Origin: HRBIN30 sp964534275
GTDB taxonomy: Bacteria; Desulfobacterota; Binatia; HRBIN30
Direction of reading: 5' to 3'
DNA length: 64,000 nucleotides
NCBI GenBank assembly: GCA_964534275.1
Contig: CAZHQG010000014.1
Location: 40,117 to 104,116 of the forward strand
A model generated the notes under the pieces. The model saw nothing but the letters and a program-made list of their open reading frames with translations. It had not been told where the DNA came from and searched no databases. Positions 17,809-27,469 of the stretch are shown here, in pieces. How positions within the stretch are numbered: the stretch's first letter is position 1; every line of letters starts with the position of its first letter. The translations under genes were made by a program, and so were the position numbers.

Positions 17809-19275
17809 CTACCGCTGCGAACGCCAGACGGCGCCGCCAAGTCTCACCAGCTCTGCATGGAGATCCCGCAGGGTGTTCGCTGCGTCGCGGCGTCGGTCGA
17901 GAGAGCGCGGAATTCCGCCGGCGTTGGCGAATCGCTCGATGTCTTGCAACCCTGGTGCGTCGCGTGTGGTCACCCCAAGGGCTACGCACTCTGGAGGGGC
18001 CTCGCGATCCACGGTGATCACCGGTAGCGCCGGGAATGGGCGCGGGTTGTCGGTCTCCAGCCGACTCCGATCGAAGGCATCGAGAAAAATATTCGCGTTC
18101 GCATCGCGCTGAGTAAGCGGCGGTAACCCGAACAGGAATTCCAGGAAGGCCGGGTACGAACTGTGCTCGTACAAGGTCGAAGACACGTACCCTTTGCGGG
18201 CCCACGGAGACGCCACGAACGCCGGCACTCGGGGCCCGAGCGCGCCAAAGCCTTCCGCTGCGCGCTCGTCAGGCACGGTGGGCGGGGGTACGTGGTCGAA
18301 AAAGCCGCCATGCTCGTCGTACGTCAAAATAAACATGCTGCGGCGCCACTGCGGGCTTGCCCCCAGAGCACGGAGCACAGCAGACACGAACGCCTGGCCG
18401 AGCTGGACATCGTGCGGCGGATGATCGTCGTTGATTCCGAACCCTGGCTCGACAACGCACACCGACGGAAGGGTTCCGGCACGAGCATCTTCAAAAAACG
18501 CTTGCAGGGGCAGGAGCCGCGAGGTCTGGGGGCGCAAGCTCGCCCAAAGGGCGAGAAACGGAAGGTCTGTGTAGTAGTACTTCCACTCGATGCCGGCAGC
18601 GTCGAGCACGTCGTAAATGGTTTTGAAGCGAAACCCTGGGGGAGAAGGAAAATCGTTGTTTTTGCGGCCAGCCGACTGGGCAGCGTGCAAGTACATGCGG
18701 TTCGGCCAGGTCGGACCTCGCACGGAGCAAAACCACCGCTGGCACAGCACGAATTCGTCAGCCATCGCGTAATAAATCGGCAACTGATGGCGCTGGTAGT
18801 ATCCCATGACCTGGTCGCCGTGTGTCGGACCTACGGCCGCCCAGTGCTCCCGCACAAAGCCGTCCATGCGCCCGTCGTTCACCTGTCGAAAACTGGCCTC
18901 CCATCCGTGTGGCGGGTCTTCGACACACCGATCCGTCATCGGAAATACCCGCACCATCGACCCGTCCGGACGCGGATTCGCAAAGTTGGCTTGCAAGCCG
19001 TCGACCGTCGTGCGGCCTTCGTGCAACGACAGCGCCCCCAAGAAATGGTCGAAGGTACGGTTTTCCATCATGACCAAGACAACCGTATCGACCTTCAAAT
19101 CGCGCGGGGTCAGCGGTGGCGCGCCTTCCCCATCGTCCCCGCAACTCGTCACCCATGGAGCTAACGCGACTGCTCCGGCTGCTGCCCCGATTTGCTTGAG
19201 CGCCTCGCGACGGGTAACCCCCGCCGCACCGGCAACGCGCGTCTTGAAGAGCTTCCTTTTCCTTCTTTGCTTCAC
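17809..19275 (-). CDS. Exported phospholipase C / acid phosphatase-like phosphoesterase
   Basis: This 488-residue protein belongs to the phosphoesterase family (PF04185) of phospholipases C and acid phosphatases. VVLVMMENRTFDHFLGAL holds the metal-binding Glu-Asn. GPTHGDQVMGYY, FILTYDEHGGFFDHVPPP and the PAFVASPWARKGYV segment are later family motifs. The N-terminus has a twin-arginine-like TRREALKQ followed by a hydrophobic stretch and the lipobox-like VTSC (Cys45), so export by Tat as a lipoprotein is likely. I start at the GTG at 19273-19275, which has an AAGGAG site eight bases upstream. It lies 265 bp downstream of the CARF-deaminase gene on the same strand. The substrate (phospholipid or phosphomonoester) cannot be told from sequence. 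Confidence 0.92.
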   Translation of the reverse strand: MKQRRKRKLFKTRVAGAAGVTRREALKQIGAAAGAVALAPWVTSCGDDGEGAPPLTPRDLKVDTVVLVMMENRTFDHFLGALSLHEGRTTVDGLQANFANPRPDGSMVRVFPMTDRCVEDPPHGWEASFRQVNDGRMDGFVREHWAAVGPTHGDQVMGYYQRHQLPIYYAMADEFVLCQRWFCSVRGPTWPNRMYLHAAQSAGRKNNDFPSPPGFRFKTIYDVLDAAGIEWKYYYTDLPFLALWASLRPQTSRLLPLQAFFEDARAGTLPSVCVVEPGFGINDDHPPHDVQLGQAFVSAVLRALGASPQWRRSMFILTYDEHGGFFDHVPPPTVPDERAAEGFGALGPRVPAFVASPWARKGYVSSTLYEHSSYPAFLEFLFGLPPLTQRDANANIFLDAFDRSRLETDNPRPFPALPVITVDREAPPECVALGVTTRDAPGLQDIERFANAGGIPRSLDRRRDAANTLRDLHAELVRLGGAVWRSQR

Positions 19276-19540
19276 AGGTTCACTCCTTCGTTCCCTTGCT
19301 GCCCAAAATTCCCGCAAGCTGCAAGGCACCGCGTGGCGCAACCCACAAATTTTCACTGTACTTTCATGCGCCAATGCGCCGGCTGCGGGCGGTCCGGGTT
19401 GTCATCGGCACTCAAATTTGCTCTCGCCGGCCAGCGGGTTTCGAGGAAGCTCCCTGTCGGAGCACGCCATCGCAACGCCGAGAATCCGGAGCAGCCAGAA
19501 CGCAACAGGAAGAAGTGCGGCCGTGAGTCAGACGGCTGGT

Positions 19541-21682
19541 TCAAGAGTGTTGCTCCTCGAGCAGCCGGGTAACCAGCTCGACCACCCGTGCATCGCATTC
19601 TCGTAGGAGGGCCGCTCTCTGATCCGCGGGCAGAAAGGCATGCTCGAAGCTGGCTCGGACAAGCGACAGCAGTTGCCACAGGGTCAAACCGCCACACATG
19701 CGGGCCGCGCGGAGATACTCCTCGGTCAAATTCGTTCGGCTGATCCCCGGGTTATCGGTACAAATGACCACATCGAGCTGGAGGTCACGCAAGTAACTTT
19801 GCAAGGGGTACTCGCGCCCAAGGTCCTCCGTCTCCACGCACCCGGGGTCGTAGTAGCCCACGACCTCGATGTTGCTCGTCGGGCAAAGTTCGATGGCAAT
19901 GCCGCGGTCGCGCAAGCGGCAAGCGAGGTCGCGCCGTTCGTGCAAGGTTAGGCCGTGCCCCACGCGCTCAGCGTGTAGCCGGTATACAGCTTTCCAAATA
20001 TTGTCTGCCGGCTCCCCCTCGCCGGCGTGGATGGTCAGCGGCAAGCACTGCTCGAACACTGGATCCATCCGCGCCGCAAGCTCTTCGAACCGCGGTGAGT
20101 CCTGCTCGTCGCCGGCAACATCGACACCGACCACGAACTCCGGAAACGAACGGCGAGCCTCGACGATGAAGCGGATGCTTTCTTCCGTGAGCGGTCGGCG
20201 GCGGTCCAGCACAACGAGAAATCGCAACTCGAGCCCAGGATCCTCCCGTTGGGCCTGGCGCACGGCGTTCTCGAATACGTGCAAAAACCGAAACGCGTCG
20301 CCGGCCAAGTACTTGTGCGGGCTGCCTCGCAGTTCGCAGTACCGGAGCCCGTCGCGCCGGAGGCGTCGATACGCCTGCAGCGCATATTCGCGCACGCCCG
20401 ATTCGCGCTGCAGCAATGCGGAACCCGAAAGCTCCCCGGGAAGCTCGTAGGCGCGGAAGCCAAGCTCGTGCCGCTCGCGCAAGGCCACGCGTGGTTCCGT
20501 GAGGTCAAACAACCGGTGCTGCAGTTCCTCGAGAGACAAGTGCACCAACAGAGCTGCGGCTCGCGCCGTGCGCTCGCGTCCCTGCCCCAAGTGCTGCGGC
20601 CAGGTCGAGGGCCACGAGCGCTCTCGAAGGAGGGGTGCGACGGCCTCGAGGGCTTGGTTGCGCTCCCTCTCGATCAAGCTGTCCCACACCGCTTGCCCGA
20701 CGGCTTTTTGCTCTGCGAGATCCAATACGCCGCCCAGATGGCAGTGCAAATCGGCCTTCGGAAGGCTGAGGAGCCACGTGCGCAGCGAAGTGTCTACTGT
20801 GCGCGTGCGCAATGCCTCGATGTGCTTCGGAGGCAAGCGGTAAAGCCCGTACCAGTTGGCTCGTGACTCCTGCTCGAGCAAGCTTTTGAGATGGGAAACG
20901 TACACACGGGCCCTGTCCTTCTCGCGCTTCAACCACGCAGACACGAGCGGCGCGGCATTGGCAGGACCCTCGGGCTTCCAACGAATGACGGTCACGAGAT
21001 CGTTCGCCGGGGTGACTTCTTCGTCACCAATTGGAAAATCCTCGGCCCGCAAAGGAGCGAATGCATCGCTCGGAACGTCGAGCAGGTCCGATCGCTCGAA
21101 GGGTCCTAAAAATACGGGTTCCAGCGCGCCGGCAAGTTCCTGCGGCAACGGTGCCGCGAGCAGCTGCGGCTCGGGATTCCGCAGTTTGTCTGGCAGCGGC
21201 GGGTGGTCGATCACGTGCAAACACACACGGGCGCCAAACACGCTTCCCGCCCACTGCAAGTCGGCGCTCATGGTCTTCCGCCCCCCAGCCAAACTCAACA
21301 ACAGAGATTCTGGCCCCACCCGCTCCGTGGCGTGAAACACCAAGCGGAACAACAGCTCCCGAAGTTCCTCGCACTCCTCGGCTGTTGCCAGGTTCTGCGT
21401 GTTCTCGGCCACCCAAATCCGCATTGGCGGAGCGCAAGGAATGGCTCGCCAGCACTCGACCAATGCGCCAAGCCCGCGTTCCGTGCCGCCGCTCGTGGCC
21501 ACCCACACCTGGGTGGGCTCGTGAATGCCACGCCGGGCAAGTTCCTCAGCGAACTTGGCGCGGCGCGGGTGGTCGCGGAACAAGTCGAGGATCCGTGGTG
21601 CCACCACTCCAAACACTTCGGGCACTACTGCCCACGATGCCCCCAACGTACACAGCAAGATCGTGCCGCGTTCCCTTTCCAT
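19541..21682 (-). CDS. cad1: CARF-adenosine deaminase fusion, Cad1-like CRISPR ancillary effector
   Basis: This 713-residue fusion has an N-terminal CARF domain of the NE0113/Csx type: ILLCTLGASWAVVPEVFG (8-25), SGGTERG (64-70) and LSLAGGRKTMSADLQWAGS (129-147). CARF domains bind cyclic oligoadenylates made by Cas10 in type III CRISPR systems. A linker of about 120 residues leads to a full adenosine deaminase domain from about 305. Its zinc and catalytic motifs are intact: DLHCHLGG (His313, His315), TIHAGEG (His552, Glu555), ERVGHG (His576), ELCPTSN and CTDNPG (Asp643). Recently characterised Cad1 proteins deaminate ATP to ITP when the ligand binds, arresting growth during infection. Here no cas10, other cas gene or CRISPR array lies in the window. 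The ATG at 21680-21682 has a GGAGCAGGG site and lies 135 bp downstream of priA. Confidence 0.93.
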   Translation of the reverse strand: MERERGTILLCTLGASWAVVPEVFGVVAPRILDLFRDHPRRAKFAEELARRGIHEPTQVWVATSGGTERGLGALVECWRAIPCAPPMRIWVAENTQNLATAEECEELRELLFRLVFHATERVGPESLLLSLAGGRKTMSADLQWAGSVFGARVCLHVIDHPPLPDKLRNPEPQLLAAPLPQELAGALEPVFLGPFERSDLLDVPSDAFAPLRAEDFPIGDEEVTPANDLVTVIRWKPEGPANAAPLVSAWLKREKDRARVYVSHLKSLLEQESRANWYGLYRLPPKHIEALRTRTVDTSLRTWLLSLPKADLHCHLGGVLDLAEQKAVGQAVWDSLIERERNQALEAVAPLLRERSWPSTWPQHLGQGRERTARAAALLVHLSLEELQHRLFDLTEPRVALRERHELGFRAYELPGELSGSALLQRESGVREYALQAYRRLRRDGLRYCELRGSPHKYLAGDAFRFLHVFENAVRQAQREDPGLELRFLVVLDRRRPLTEESIRFIVEARRSFPEFVVGVDVAGDEQDSPRFEELAARMDPVFEQCLPLTIHAGEGEPADNIWKAVYRLHAERVGHGLTLHERRDLACRLRDRGIAIELCPTSNIEVVGYYDPGCVETEDLGREYPLQSYLRDLQLDVVICTDNPGISRTNLTEEYLRAARMCGGLTLWQLLSLVRASFEHAFLPADQRAALLRECDARVVELVTRLLEEQHS

Positions 21683-21817
21683 GGTCCCTGCTCCAAAACT
21701 TCATGTCGCTCGCCAGTAACCGGCAACTTTGTCAGCACCGGTGCACGCTGTCCACCCTGTCACACTCGCTGGCAATATTGCCGCACCCCGCTCTGGCGCA
21801 CGGAGTGCGTGCAATCT

Positions 21818-24301
21818 TTACAGCAGCGACTGTGGATCGACGTCGAGCACCACTCGCACGCGAGACGCAGAGGCCGCTGCGGCACGAACCCGCTCGCGTG
21901 CTTTTGCCGCACAGCTTCGAGCCTTGGCAGATTCCTTTGCGCGCAGGAGCACTTGGTACCGATACCAGCCACGTAAGCGCAGCAACGGTGCGGGCGCGGG
22001 GCCGAGGACGGCCACGCCGTTCCCGGCAAGAGCTCGGGCGGCTTCTGCATACAAACGGGCAGTGCGCTCCGCTTCCACTTCGGAGCGAGCTTCGACGCGA
22101 GCCAGCACCAATCGCGAAAATGGCGGGTAGCCGAGCTCTTCTCGTTGTGCGAGCTCGCAACGGGCAAAGCTCGCATAGTCGTGCTTTGCGGCCCAGCGCC
22201 ACACCGGGTCATCCGGGCAGTAGGTTTGTACGATCACCCGCCCGGGCTTGTCGCCCCGCCCGGCACGTCCCGCGACTTGAACGAGGAGTTGAAAAGCACG
22301 TTCTCCGGACCGGAAGTCGGGGAAATTCCGGGTCAGATCCGCGAGCAGTACGCCGACCAGGGTCACGCCCGGCACATGGTGGCCCTTGGCCACCATTTGA
22401 GTGCCCACGAGCACGTCGTATCGGCCTTGCTCCCAATGGTGCAGCACTTCTTGCAGGGCGCCGCGCCGACCCACGACGTCGCGATCGAGCCGACCAACTT
22501 TGGCAGAGGGAAACAACTGCTGCAGCAGTTGCTCCACTTGCTCGGTGCCCGCAGCCCACGCGGCAACGGCCGTACTTCCACACCGTAGGCAGCGATCCGG
22601 TGCAGGCACCGTGCGCCCGCAGTGGTGGCATTGGAGGGCCGCCTTCCGGCGGTGATAGGTCAGGCTTACCGAGCAATTCGGGCACATGATCACGTCTCCG
22701 CATTCCACGCACTGAAGGAACCGCGCGTAGCCCCGGCGGTTGAGAAACAGCAGGGTTTGCTGGCGGGCAGCAAGGTTTGCCGCGAGCGCCGTGCGCAAAG
22801 TTCGCGAAAACGGCAAAGCGTGGCGGGCTGCAGCCTTGCCGCGCAAGTCCACGAATTCGATTGCTGGCAGAGGACGGGTATCGATGCGCTCCGGCAACTC
22901 GAGCAGCTCGTACCTTCCTCGCTGCGCGTTGAAGTAGCTTTCGAGCGACGGAGTCGCGGAACCAAGAACGACGGGGCAATTTGCCATGCGAGCACGCACG
23001 ACGGCTACGTCGCGCGCGTGGTAGCGAAGACCCTCGTCTTGTTTGTACGCTGTGTCGTGCTCCTCGTCGACGATGACCAAGCCCATGTTCCGCAGTGGCG
23101 CGAACACCGCGCTTCGGGCTCCGGCTACCACCGACACGTCTCCCGCCGCAATTTTCTCCCAATGCTGCCACCGTTCTTTCGGGCTCAAACCACTGTGCAA
23201 CAGGGCCACTTGGTTCCCGAAGCGCGCGCGCAGCAAGACCGCCAGTTGGTGCGTCAGAGAGATCTCCGGCACCAAGAACAGCGCCGTCCGTCCCGCCTGC
23301 ACGCACGCTTGCGCCATACGCAAGTACACTTCGGTCTTTCCGCTCCCCGTAACGCCGTGCAAGAGAAACACCCGAAATCCTTCGGCGAGCGCATCGGTCA
23401 TGCGCGCCACTGCGCGAGCCTGGGGTTCCGTAAGCTGCACTTCCTCCGGTGCGGGAACGTCCGTTACGGGCGCGGGCGCAGGTTCCGGATTCGCCAGCAC
23501 CCGTTGCACCACCCCCGCGGCCTCCAGAGCGCGGACTTTTGCGGCCGCGCCAGGAAAGTTCGCCCTCAGTTCGGCAAGCGTTGCTGCACCAAGTGGATGG
23601 TCGTGAAGATACGCATAGAGGCGCCACAGAGCTGGTCGCCGGCGCCGCCAATGCTCCGCTTCTGGTTCCGGCAGCGGCTCGATTACACGCACCAGGCTGG
23701 CACCTTGCAGGCGCGTTGGTGCGCTGGTGCGGACTTGGTAGGTCACCAGCACGTTGCCTTCGCGGCACAAGCGCCGTAGCCGGGCAACGCTCAGGTGTTT
23801 CAAGCGCCGGCGCAAGTCCGCCAAGGAGATCGGTCCGTGGGCCACCATGCATTCCAGAATTGCGCGATCGTGAGGATCCACTGCTCGCTCCAGGCTGGCC
23901 GGGTCGCTGTGGAACAGCCGATCGACCCGCACCTGCAAGCCACCCGGAAGCATGGTCGTGATGGCTTCACTCAAGCTGCCGAGGTAATACTGCGCGATCC
24001 AGCGGCCGAGTTCCACCAAAGTTCGGTCGAGCACGGGTCCGGCAACGTCCACGACAGCCGCCACTGGGCGCAAACCAGGCACGTCGGAATGCTCGGCAAA
24101 GCCCACGACAATGCCGAGGGCAAACCGCTTCCCCAACGGAACGACCACCCGGCTTCCAATCGTGGTTCGCTCGGCCAAGTCCTCTGGAAGGACGTAGTCG
24201 AGCGCGTCCAGACGCCCTTGCGGGGGAACCAACGCGACTTGCACGATACGACCAGCAACGGACACTGGCACCACCGTAGGGAAATCTGCACGCGCGGGCA
24301 T
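21818..24301 (-). CDS. priA: Primosomal protein N', replication restart helicase
   Basis: This 827-residue helicase reloads DnaB at collapsed forks. The N-terminal DNA-binding region includes ALDYVLPEDLAERTTIGSRV. The helicase core has Walker A LLHGVTGSGKTEVY and DEEHDTAYKQDEGLRYHARD. The paired zinc module follows as CVECGDVIMCPNCSVSLTYH and CHHCGRTVPAPDRCLRCGS, with eight cysteines. The second RecA-like lobe has VLVGTQMVAKGHHVPGVTLV and GRAGRGDKPGRVIVQT. Domains and length are standard. I use the ATG at 24299-24301; GTG codons at 24325 and 24322 are possible alternatives. It follows the metal-efflux genes by 33 bp on the same strand, which is probably incidental. Confidence 0.96.
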   Translation of the reverse strand: MPARADFPTVVPVSVAGRIVQVALVPPQGRLDALDYVLPEDLAERTTIGSRVVVPLGKRFALGIVVGFAEHSDVPGLRPVAAVVDVAGPVLDRTLVELGRWIAQYYLGSLSEAITTMLPGGLQVRVDRLFHSDPASLERAVDPHDRAILECMVAHGPISLADLRRRLKHLSVARLRRLCREGNVLVTYQVRTSAPTRLQGASLVRVIEPLPEPEAEHWRRRRPALWRLYAYLHDHPLGAATLAELRANFPGAAAKVRALEAAGVVQRVLANPEPAPAPVTDVPAPEEVQLTEPQARAVARMTDALAEGFRVFLLHGVTGSGKTEVYLRMAQACVQAGRTALFLVPEISLTHQLAVLLRARFGNQVALLHSGLSPKERWQHWEKIAAGDVSVVAGARSAVFAPLRNMGLVIVDEEHDTAYKQDEGLRYHARDVAVVRARMANCPVVLGSATPSLESYFNAQRGRYELLELPERIDTRPLPAIEFVDLRGKAAARHALPFSRTLRTALAANLAARQQTLLFLNRRGYARFLQCVECGDVIMCPNCSVSLTYHRRKAALQCHHCGRTVPAPDRCLRCGSTAVAAWAAGTEQVEQLLQQLFPSAKVGRLDRDVVGRRGALQEVLHHWEQGRYDVLVGTQMVAKGHHVPGVTLVGVLLADLTRNFPDFRSGERAFQLLVQVAGRAGRGDKPGRVIVQTYCPDDPVWRWAAKHDYASFARCELAQREELGYPPFSRLVLARVEARSEVEAERTARLYAEAARALAGNGVAVLGPAPAPLLRLRGWYRYQVLLRAKESAKARSCAAKARERVRAAAASASRVRVVLDVDPQSLL

Positions 24302-24334
24302 GAGCCGATCCCGTTGCCCCACCACGACGCAGGG

Positions 24335-27300
24335 TCAATCGCGTGGGGGCCGATCTGGCCCGGAGGCCCTCGTCGGTTCGTATCGCCGTTCGAGCCATTC
24401 GTACAAAGAAGGGAGAATGAGCAACGTCAGGGTGGCGGCGGAAAAAATCCCGCCGATGACCACGGTTGCGAGGGGGCGCTGCACTTCTGCGCCTGCACTG
24501 TGCGAGGTCGCCATGGGCAAAAATCCAAACGCAGCGACCAACGCGGTCATCAGCACGGGCTTCAAGCGCTGCGTGGCTCCTTGCATCGCGGCACTTGCCA
24601 GCGGCAAACCGTCGGAACGCAAGCGCTCGATCGCAGAGATCATCACGACCCCGTTCAACACCGCCACGCCAAACAAGGCGACAAAGCCAATCGAGGCGGC
24701 CAAATTCAAATGCAACCCGCGCAGCCAAAGCGCCACGATGCCACCGACCATTCCAAACGGCACCCCGGACAAGACGAGCAAAGCATGGCGCCACTTTCCA
24801 AAGTTCGCGTACAACAAGAGCGTCACCAAACCTAACGCCAGCGGAACGACCACTCCTAATCGCTTTGTTGCACGCTGCTGGTTCTCGAACTGCCCTCCCC
24901 ACCGAACGTGATAGCCAGCAGGCAGGCGCACACTGTCCGCGAGCTTGCGCTCTGCCTCGGCAACAAAGCTTCCTAAGTCGCGCCCGCGTACGTTTGCCTG
25001 CACGACCAAACGCCGCTGGCCATCCTCGCGCTGGATCGCCTCGGCCGAGTCCACCACAGCGATCCGGGCCACTTGCCCGAGGCGGAGTCGTTCCCCTGCC
25101 GGAGCGAGCAACGGAATTTGCGCGAGAGCCTCTGGGCTCCGCCGGAACTCCTCCGGGAGCCGCACCACCACGGGAAAGCGGCGCACACCCTCCAGCACCT
25201 CGGTCAGCACCACTCCACCGGTTGCGGCTTCCACGACCTCGCGCACGGCCGACACCGTGAGTCCGTACCGCGCCAACGACTCGCGGTCGATCACTACCGA
25301 CAACTCGCGGGCTCCAGAAATCAACTCTGTTCGCAAATCCGCCACACCTGGAACGGTTGCAAGCACTGCTTGCACTTCGCTGCCCAATCGCTGCAACTCC
25401 CCAGGATCGGGCCCGAAAATCTTCACAGCCACATCCGCTTTGATTCCCGAGATCACTTCATCTAAGCGCATGGCCATTGGCTGCGTGAAATTGAACGAGA
25501 CCCCGGGCACCCGAGCAAGCGTTTCGGCCATCGCGTCGATCAGCTCTTCCTTCGTGCGACTCGTAGGCCACTCCTCGTGCGGGCGCAGCAACACGTACAT
25601 GTCACCCTCGTACACTCCCATCGCCTCGGTGGCGATGTCCGGCCTACCGATCTTGGTCACCACGCGCTGCACTTCGGGAAACTCCCGCAGCATGCGCTCG
25701 AGGCGTGTAAACATATCGACCGATTCTGCCAGACTCACTGAAGGCAGCATCCGTGCTTGCACCAAGATCGAGCCTTCGTCCAATTTCGGCATAAACTCGG
25801 TACCAAGAAAGGGCACCGAACCCAACGCAATGGCTACCACCAACGCGGCTGCGGGAAGAACCACTGCGCGGCGTTGCATGACCGTGCCGAGCAAACTCTG
25901 GTAACGGTGCTGCAACCACCGGAACCAACGAGCCTCTTCCACGTGGGCCGTGCCTGTCGCCAGCACAAACGGCGCGGCCACAGGAACTGCAGTCAAGGCT
26001 AGGAGGAGCGCCCCTAAGATCGCCACGCACACCGTGATCACCATCGGGCGATACATTTTCCCTTCGATGCCTTCGAGGGTGAAGACAGGCAAATAAACAG
26101 CCACGATGATCAGCACTCCGAAGGCTACCGGCCGGGCTACTTCCATGGCTGCTGCACGATACACAGGGAGCAACTCTGTGCGGCCACGGTTGCCCTTGTG
26201 GGCATCGCGCCGGCGCACCAAGTTCTCCACCATCACGACAGCGCCGTCCACAACGAGCCCGAAGTCGATCGCTCCCAAGGACATCAGATTTGCCGATACC
26301 CCCAACAGCAGCATCCCCGAGAAGCCGCAGAGCATCGCCACAGGAATCACCGCCGACACCAACAAGGCGGCACGCCAATCCCGCAGGAATACGAACAACA
26401 CGACGACCACGAGAGCGCAACCTTCGAGGAGGTTGCGGGCAACGGTACGGCTTGTGCCCGCAATCACTTCGCTTTGGTCGTAAAAAGGCTCGATCCGCAC
26501 GCCTTCCGGCAAACTCTTGGAAATTTCCGCGATGCGTTCCTTGACCCGCTGTGTCGCTTCGGCAGCATTCGTGCCCTTGAGCAAAATGACCATGCCGGAC
26601 ACCGTTTCGCCTTCTCCGTCGCGGGTAACGGCCCCGTAACGCTGCAGGGCCCCGACAGAGACACGGGCAACGTCTCGCAAATACACGGGGCTCCCTTCGT
26701 GCGCCGCTAACACCACCCGCTCCAAGTCACGGGTTCCAGACAGCAGGCCGCGGCCGCGAACAGTGAACCGTTCGGCTCCGTGCTCGATAAACCCGCCTCC
26801 GAACACGGCATTGTTTTCCCGCACGGCCCCCAACACCTCGCTTAGCGACAGTCCGAATTTTTCGAGCAGTTGGGGGTCCACTTCCACCTCGAAGCGCTTG
26901 GTCCAGCCGCCCCACGAATTCACCTCGCTCACGCCTTTTACCGAGCGAAGCCGCAATCGAATCTCCCAGTCTTGGAGAGATTTGCGCTCGAGAGCGTTCA
27001 AAGGCCCCTCCACGAGATACTGAAACACCTCGCCAAACGGTGTCGCCACGGGACCCAAGCTCGGGCTCAGCCCTGTCGGCAAACGCCCGCGCACCTCCGC
27101 CAAGCGCTCCGCTACTTGCTGGCGAGCAAAGTAAATCGGCACATGGTCATCGAACACGACGGTCACGAGCGAAAGCGCAAATTTGGAAGTGGAACGCACC
27201 TGCTGGGTTCCTGGAATGCCCATGACCGCTGCCTCGATGGGGTACGTGACCCATTGCTCCACGTCGGCCGCTGCCAGTCCGGGGGCTTCGGTGACCACTA

Positions 27301-27448
27301 CGACTTGTTGGTTCGTGAGGTCGGGAAACGCCTCGACGGGCAACCGGTGGAACGCCCATAAACCTCCTACGACCACAAAAGCCACAGCAGTACCCACCAA
27401 GCCTGGGTAGCGGAAGGTACTGCCGACCATGCGATCGATGAGTCCCAT
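24335..27448 (-). CDS. czcA: Heavy-metal RND efflux pump, inner-membrane transporter (CzcA/CusA family)
   Basis: This 1037-residue proton antiporter has the RND plan: two sets of six membrane helices and two large periplasmic loops. The HME-subfamily signatures are present, including FPDLTNQQVVVVTEAPGLAA near the start, AIDFGLVVDGAVVMVENLV in helix 4 with the proton-relay Asp/Glu, and VALFGVAVLNGVVMISAIE in the second half. It exports a metal cation (Co, Zn, Cd, Ni, Cu or Ag) from the periplasm or cytoplasm through the partner proteins encoded just upstream. The metal cannot be assigned from these motifs alone. It is 21 bp downstream of the membrane fusion gene and is the last gene of czcC-czcB-czcA on the minus strand. 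Confidence 0.95.
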   Translation of the reverse strand: MGLIDRMVGSTFRYPGLVGTAVAFVVVGGLWAFHRLPVEAFPDLTNQQVVVVTEAPGLAAADVEQWVTYPIEAAVMGIPGTQQVRSTSKFALSLVTVVFDDHVPIYFARQQVAERLAEVRGRLPTGLSPSLGPVATPFGEVFQYLVEGPLNALERKSLQDWEIRLRLRSVKGVSEVNSWGGWTKRFEVEVDPQLLEKFGLSLSEVLGAVRENNAVFGGGFIEHGAERFTVRGRGLLSGTRDLERVVLAAHEGSPVYLRDVARVSVGALQRYGAVTRDGEGETVSGMVILLKGTNAAEATQRVKERIAEISKSLPEGVRIEPFYDQSEVIAGTSRTVARNLLEGCALVVVVLFVFLRDWRAALLVSAVIPVAMLCGFSGMLLLGVSANLMSLGAIDFGLVVDGAVVMVENLVRRRDAHKGNRGRTELLPVYRAAAMEVARPVAFGVLIIVAVYLPVFTLEGIEGKMYRPMVITVCVAILGALLLALTAVPVAAPFVLATGTAHVEEARWFRWLQHRYQSLLGTVMQRRAVVLPAAALVVAIALGSVPFLGTEFMPKLDEGSILVQARMLPSVSLAESVDMFTRLERMLREFPEVQRVVTKIGRPDIATEAMGVYEGDMYVLLRPHEEWPTSRTKEELIDAMAETLARVPGVSFNFTQPMAMRLDEVISGIKADVAVKIFGPDPGELQRLGSEVQAVLATVPGVADLRTELISGARELSVVIDRESLARYGLTVSAVREVVEAATGGVVLTEVLEGVRRFPVVVRLPEEFRRSPEALAQIPLLAPAGERLRLGQVARIAVVDSAEAIQREDGQRRLVVQANVRGRDLGSFVAEAERKLADSVRLPAGYHVRWGGQFENQQRATKRLGVVVPLALGLVTLLLYANFGKWRHALLVLSGVPFGMVGGIVALWLRGLHLNLAASIGFVALFGVAVLNGVVMISAIERLRSDGLPLASAAMQGATQRLKPVLMTALVAAFGFLPMATSHSAGAEVQRPLATVVIGGIFSAATLTLLILPSLYEWLERRYEPTRASGPDRPPRD

Positions 27449-27469
27449 CTGGTCTTCGCTCGCGGGTCC

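Noticed and set aside
17809..19275. Phosphoesterase as a dedicated partner of cad1 (defence phospholipase)
   Set aside because: It has a Tat-like export signal and lipobox, so it acts outside the cytoplasm; linkage by position alone is too weak.
21683..21817. CRISPR repeats or a second effector gene next to cad1
   Set aside because: I looked in both flanks of cad1 (also 19276-19540) and saw no repeated units, leader or cas-like frame.
21031..22689. 552-residue plus-strand open frame across cad1 and priA
   Set aside because: Antisense to two well-supported genes and without recognisable domains.
22209..23852. 547-residue minus-strand frame inside priA
   Set aside because: Same strand but another frame of priA, with Arg/Gly-rich shadow composition.
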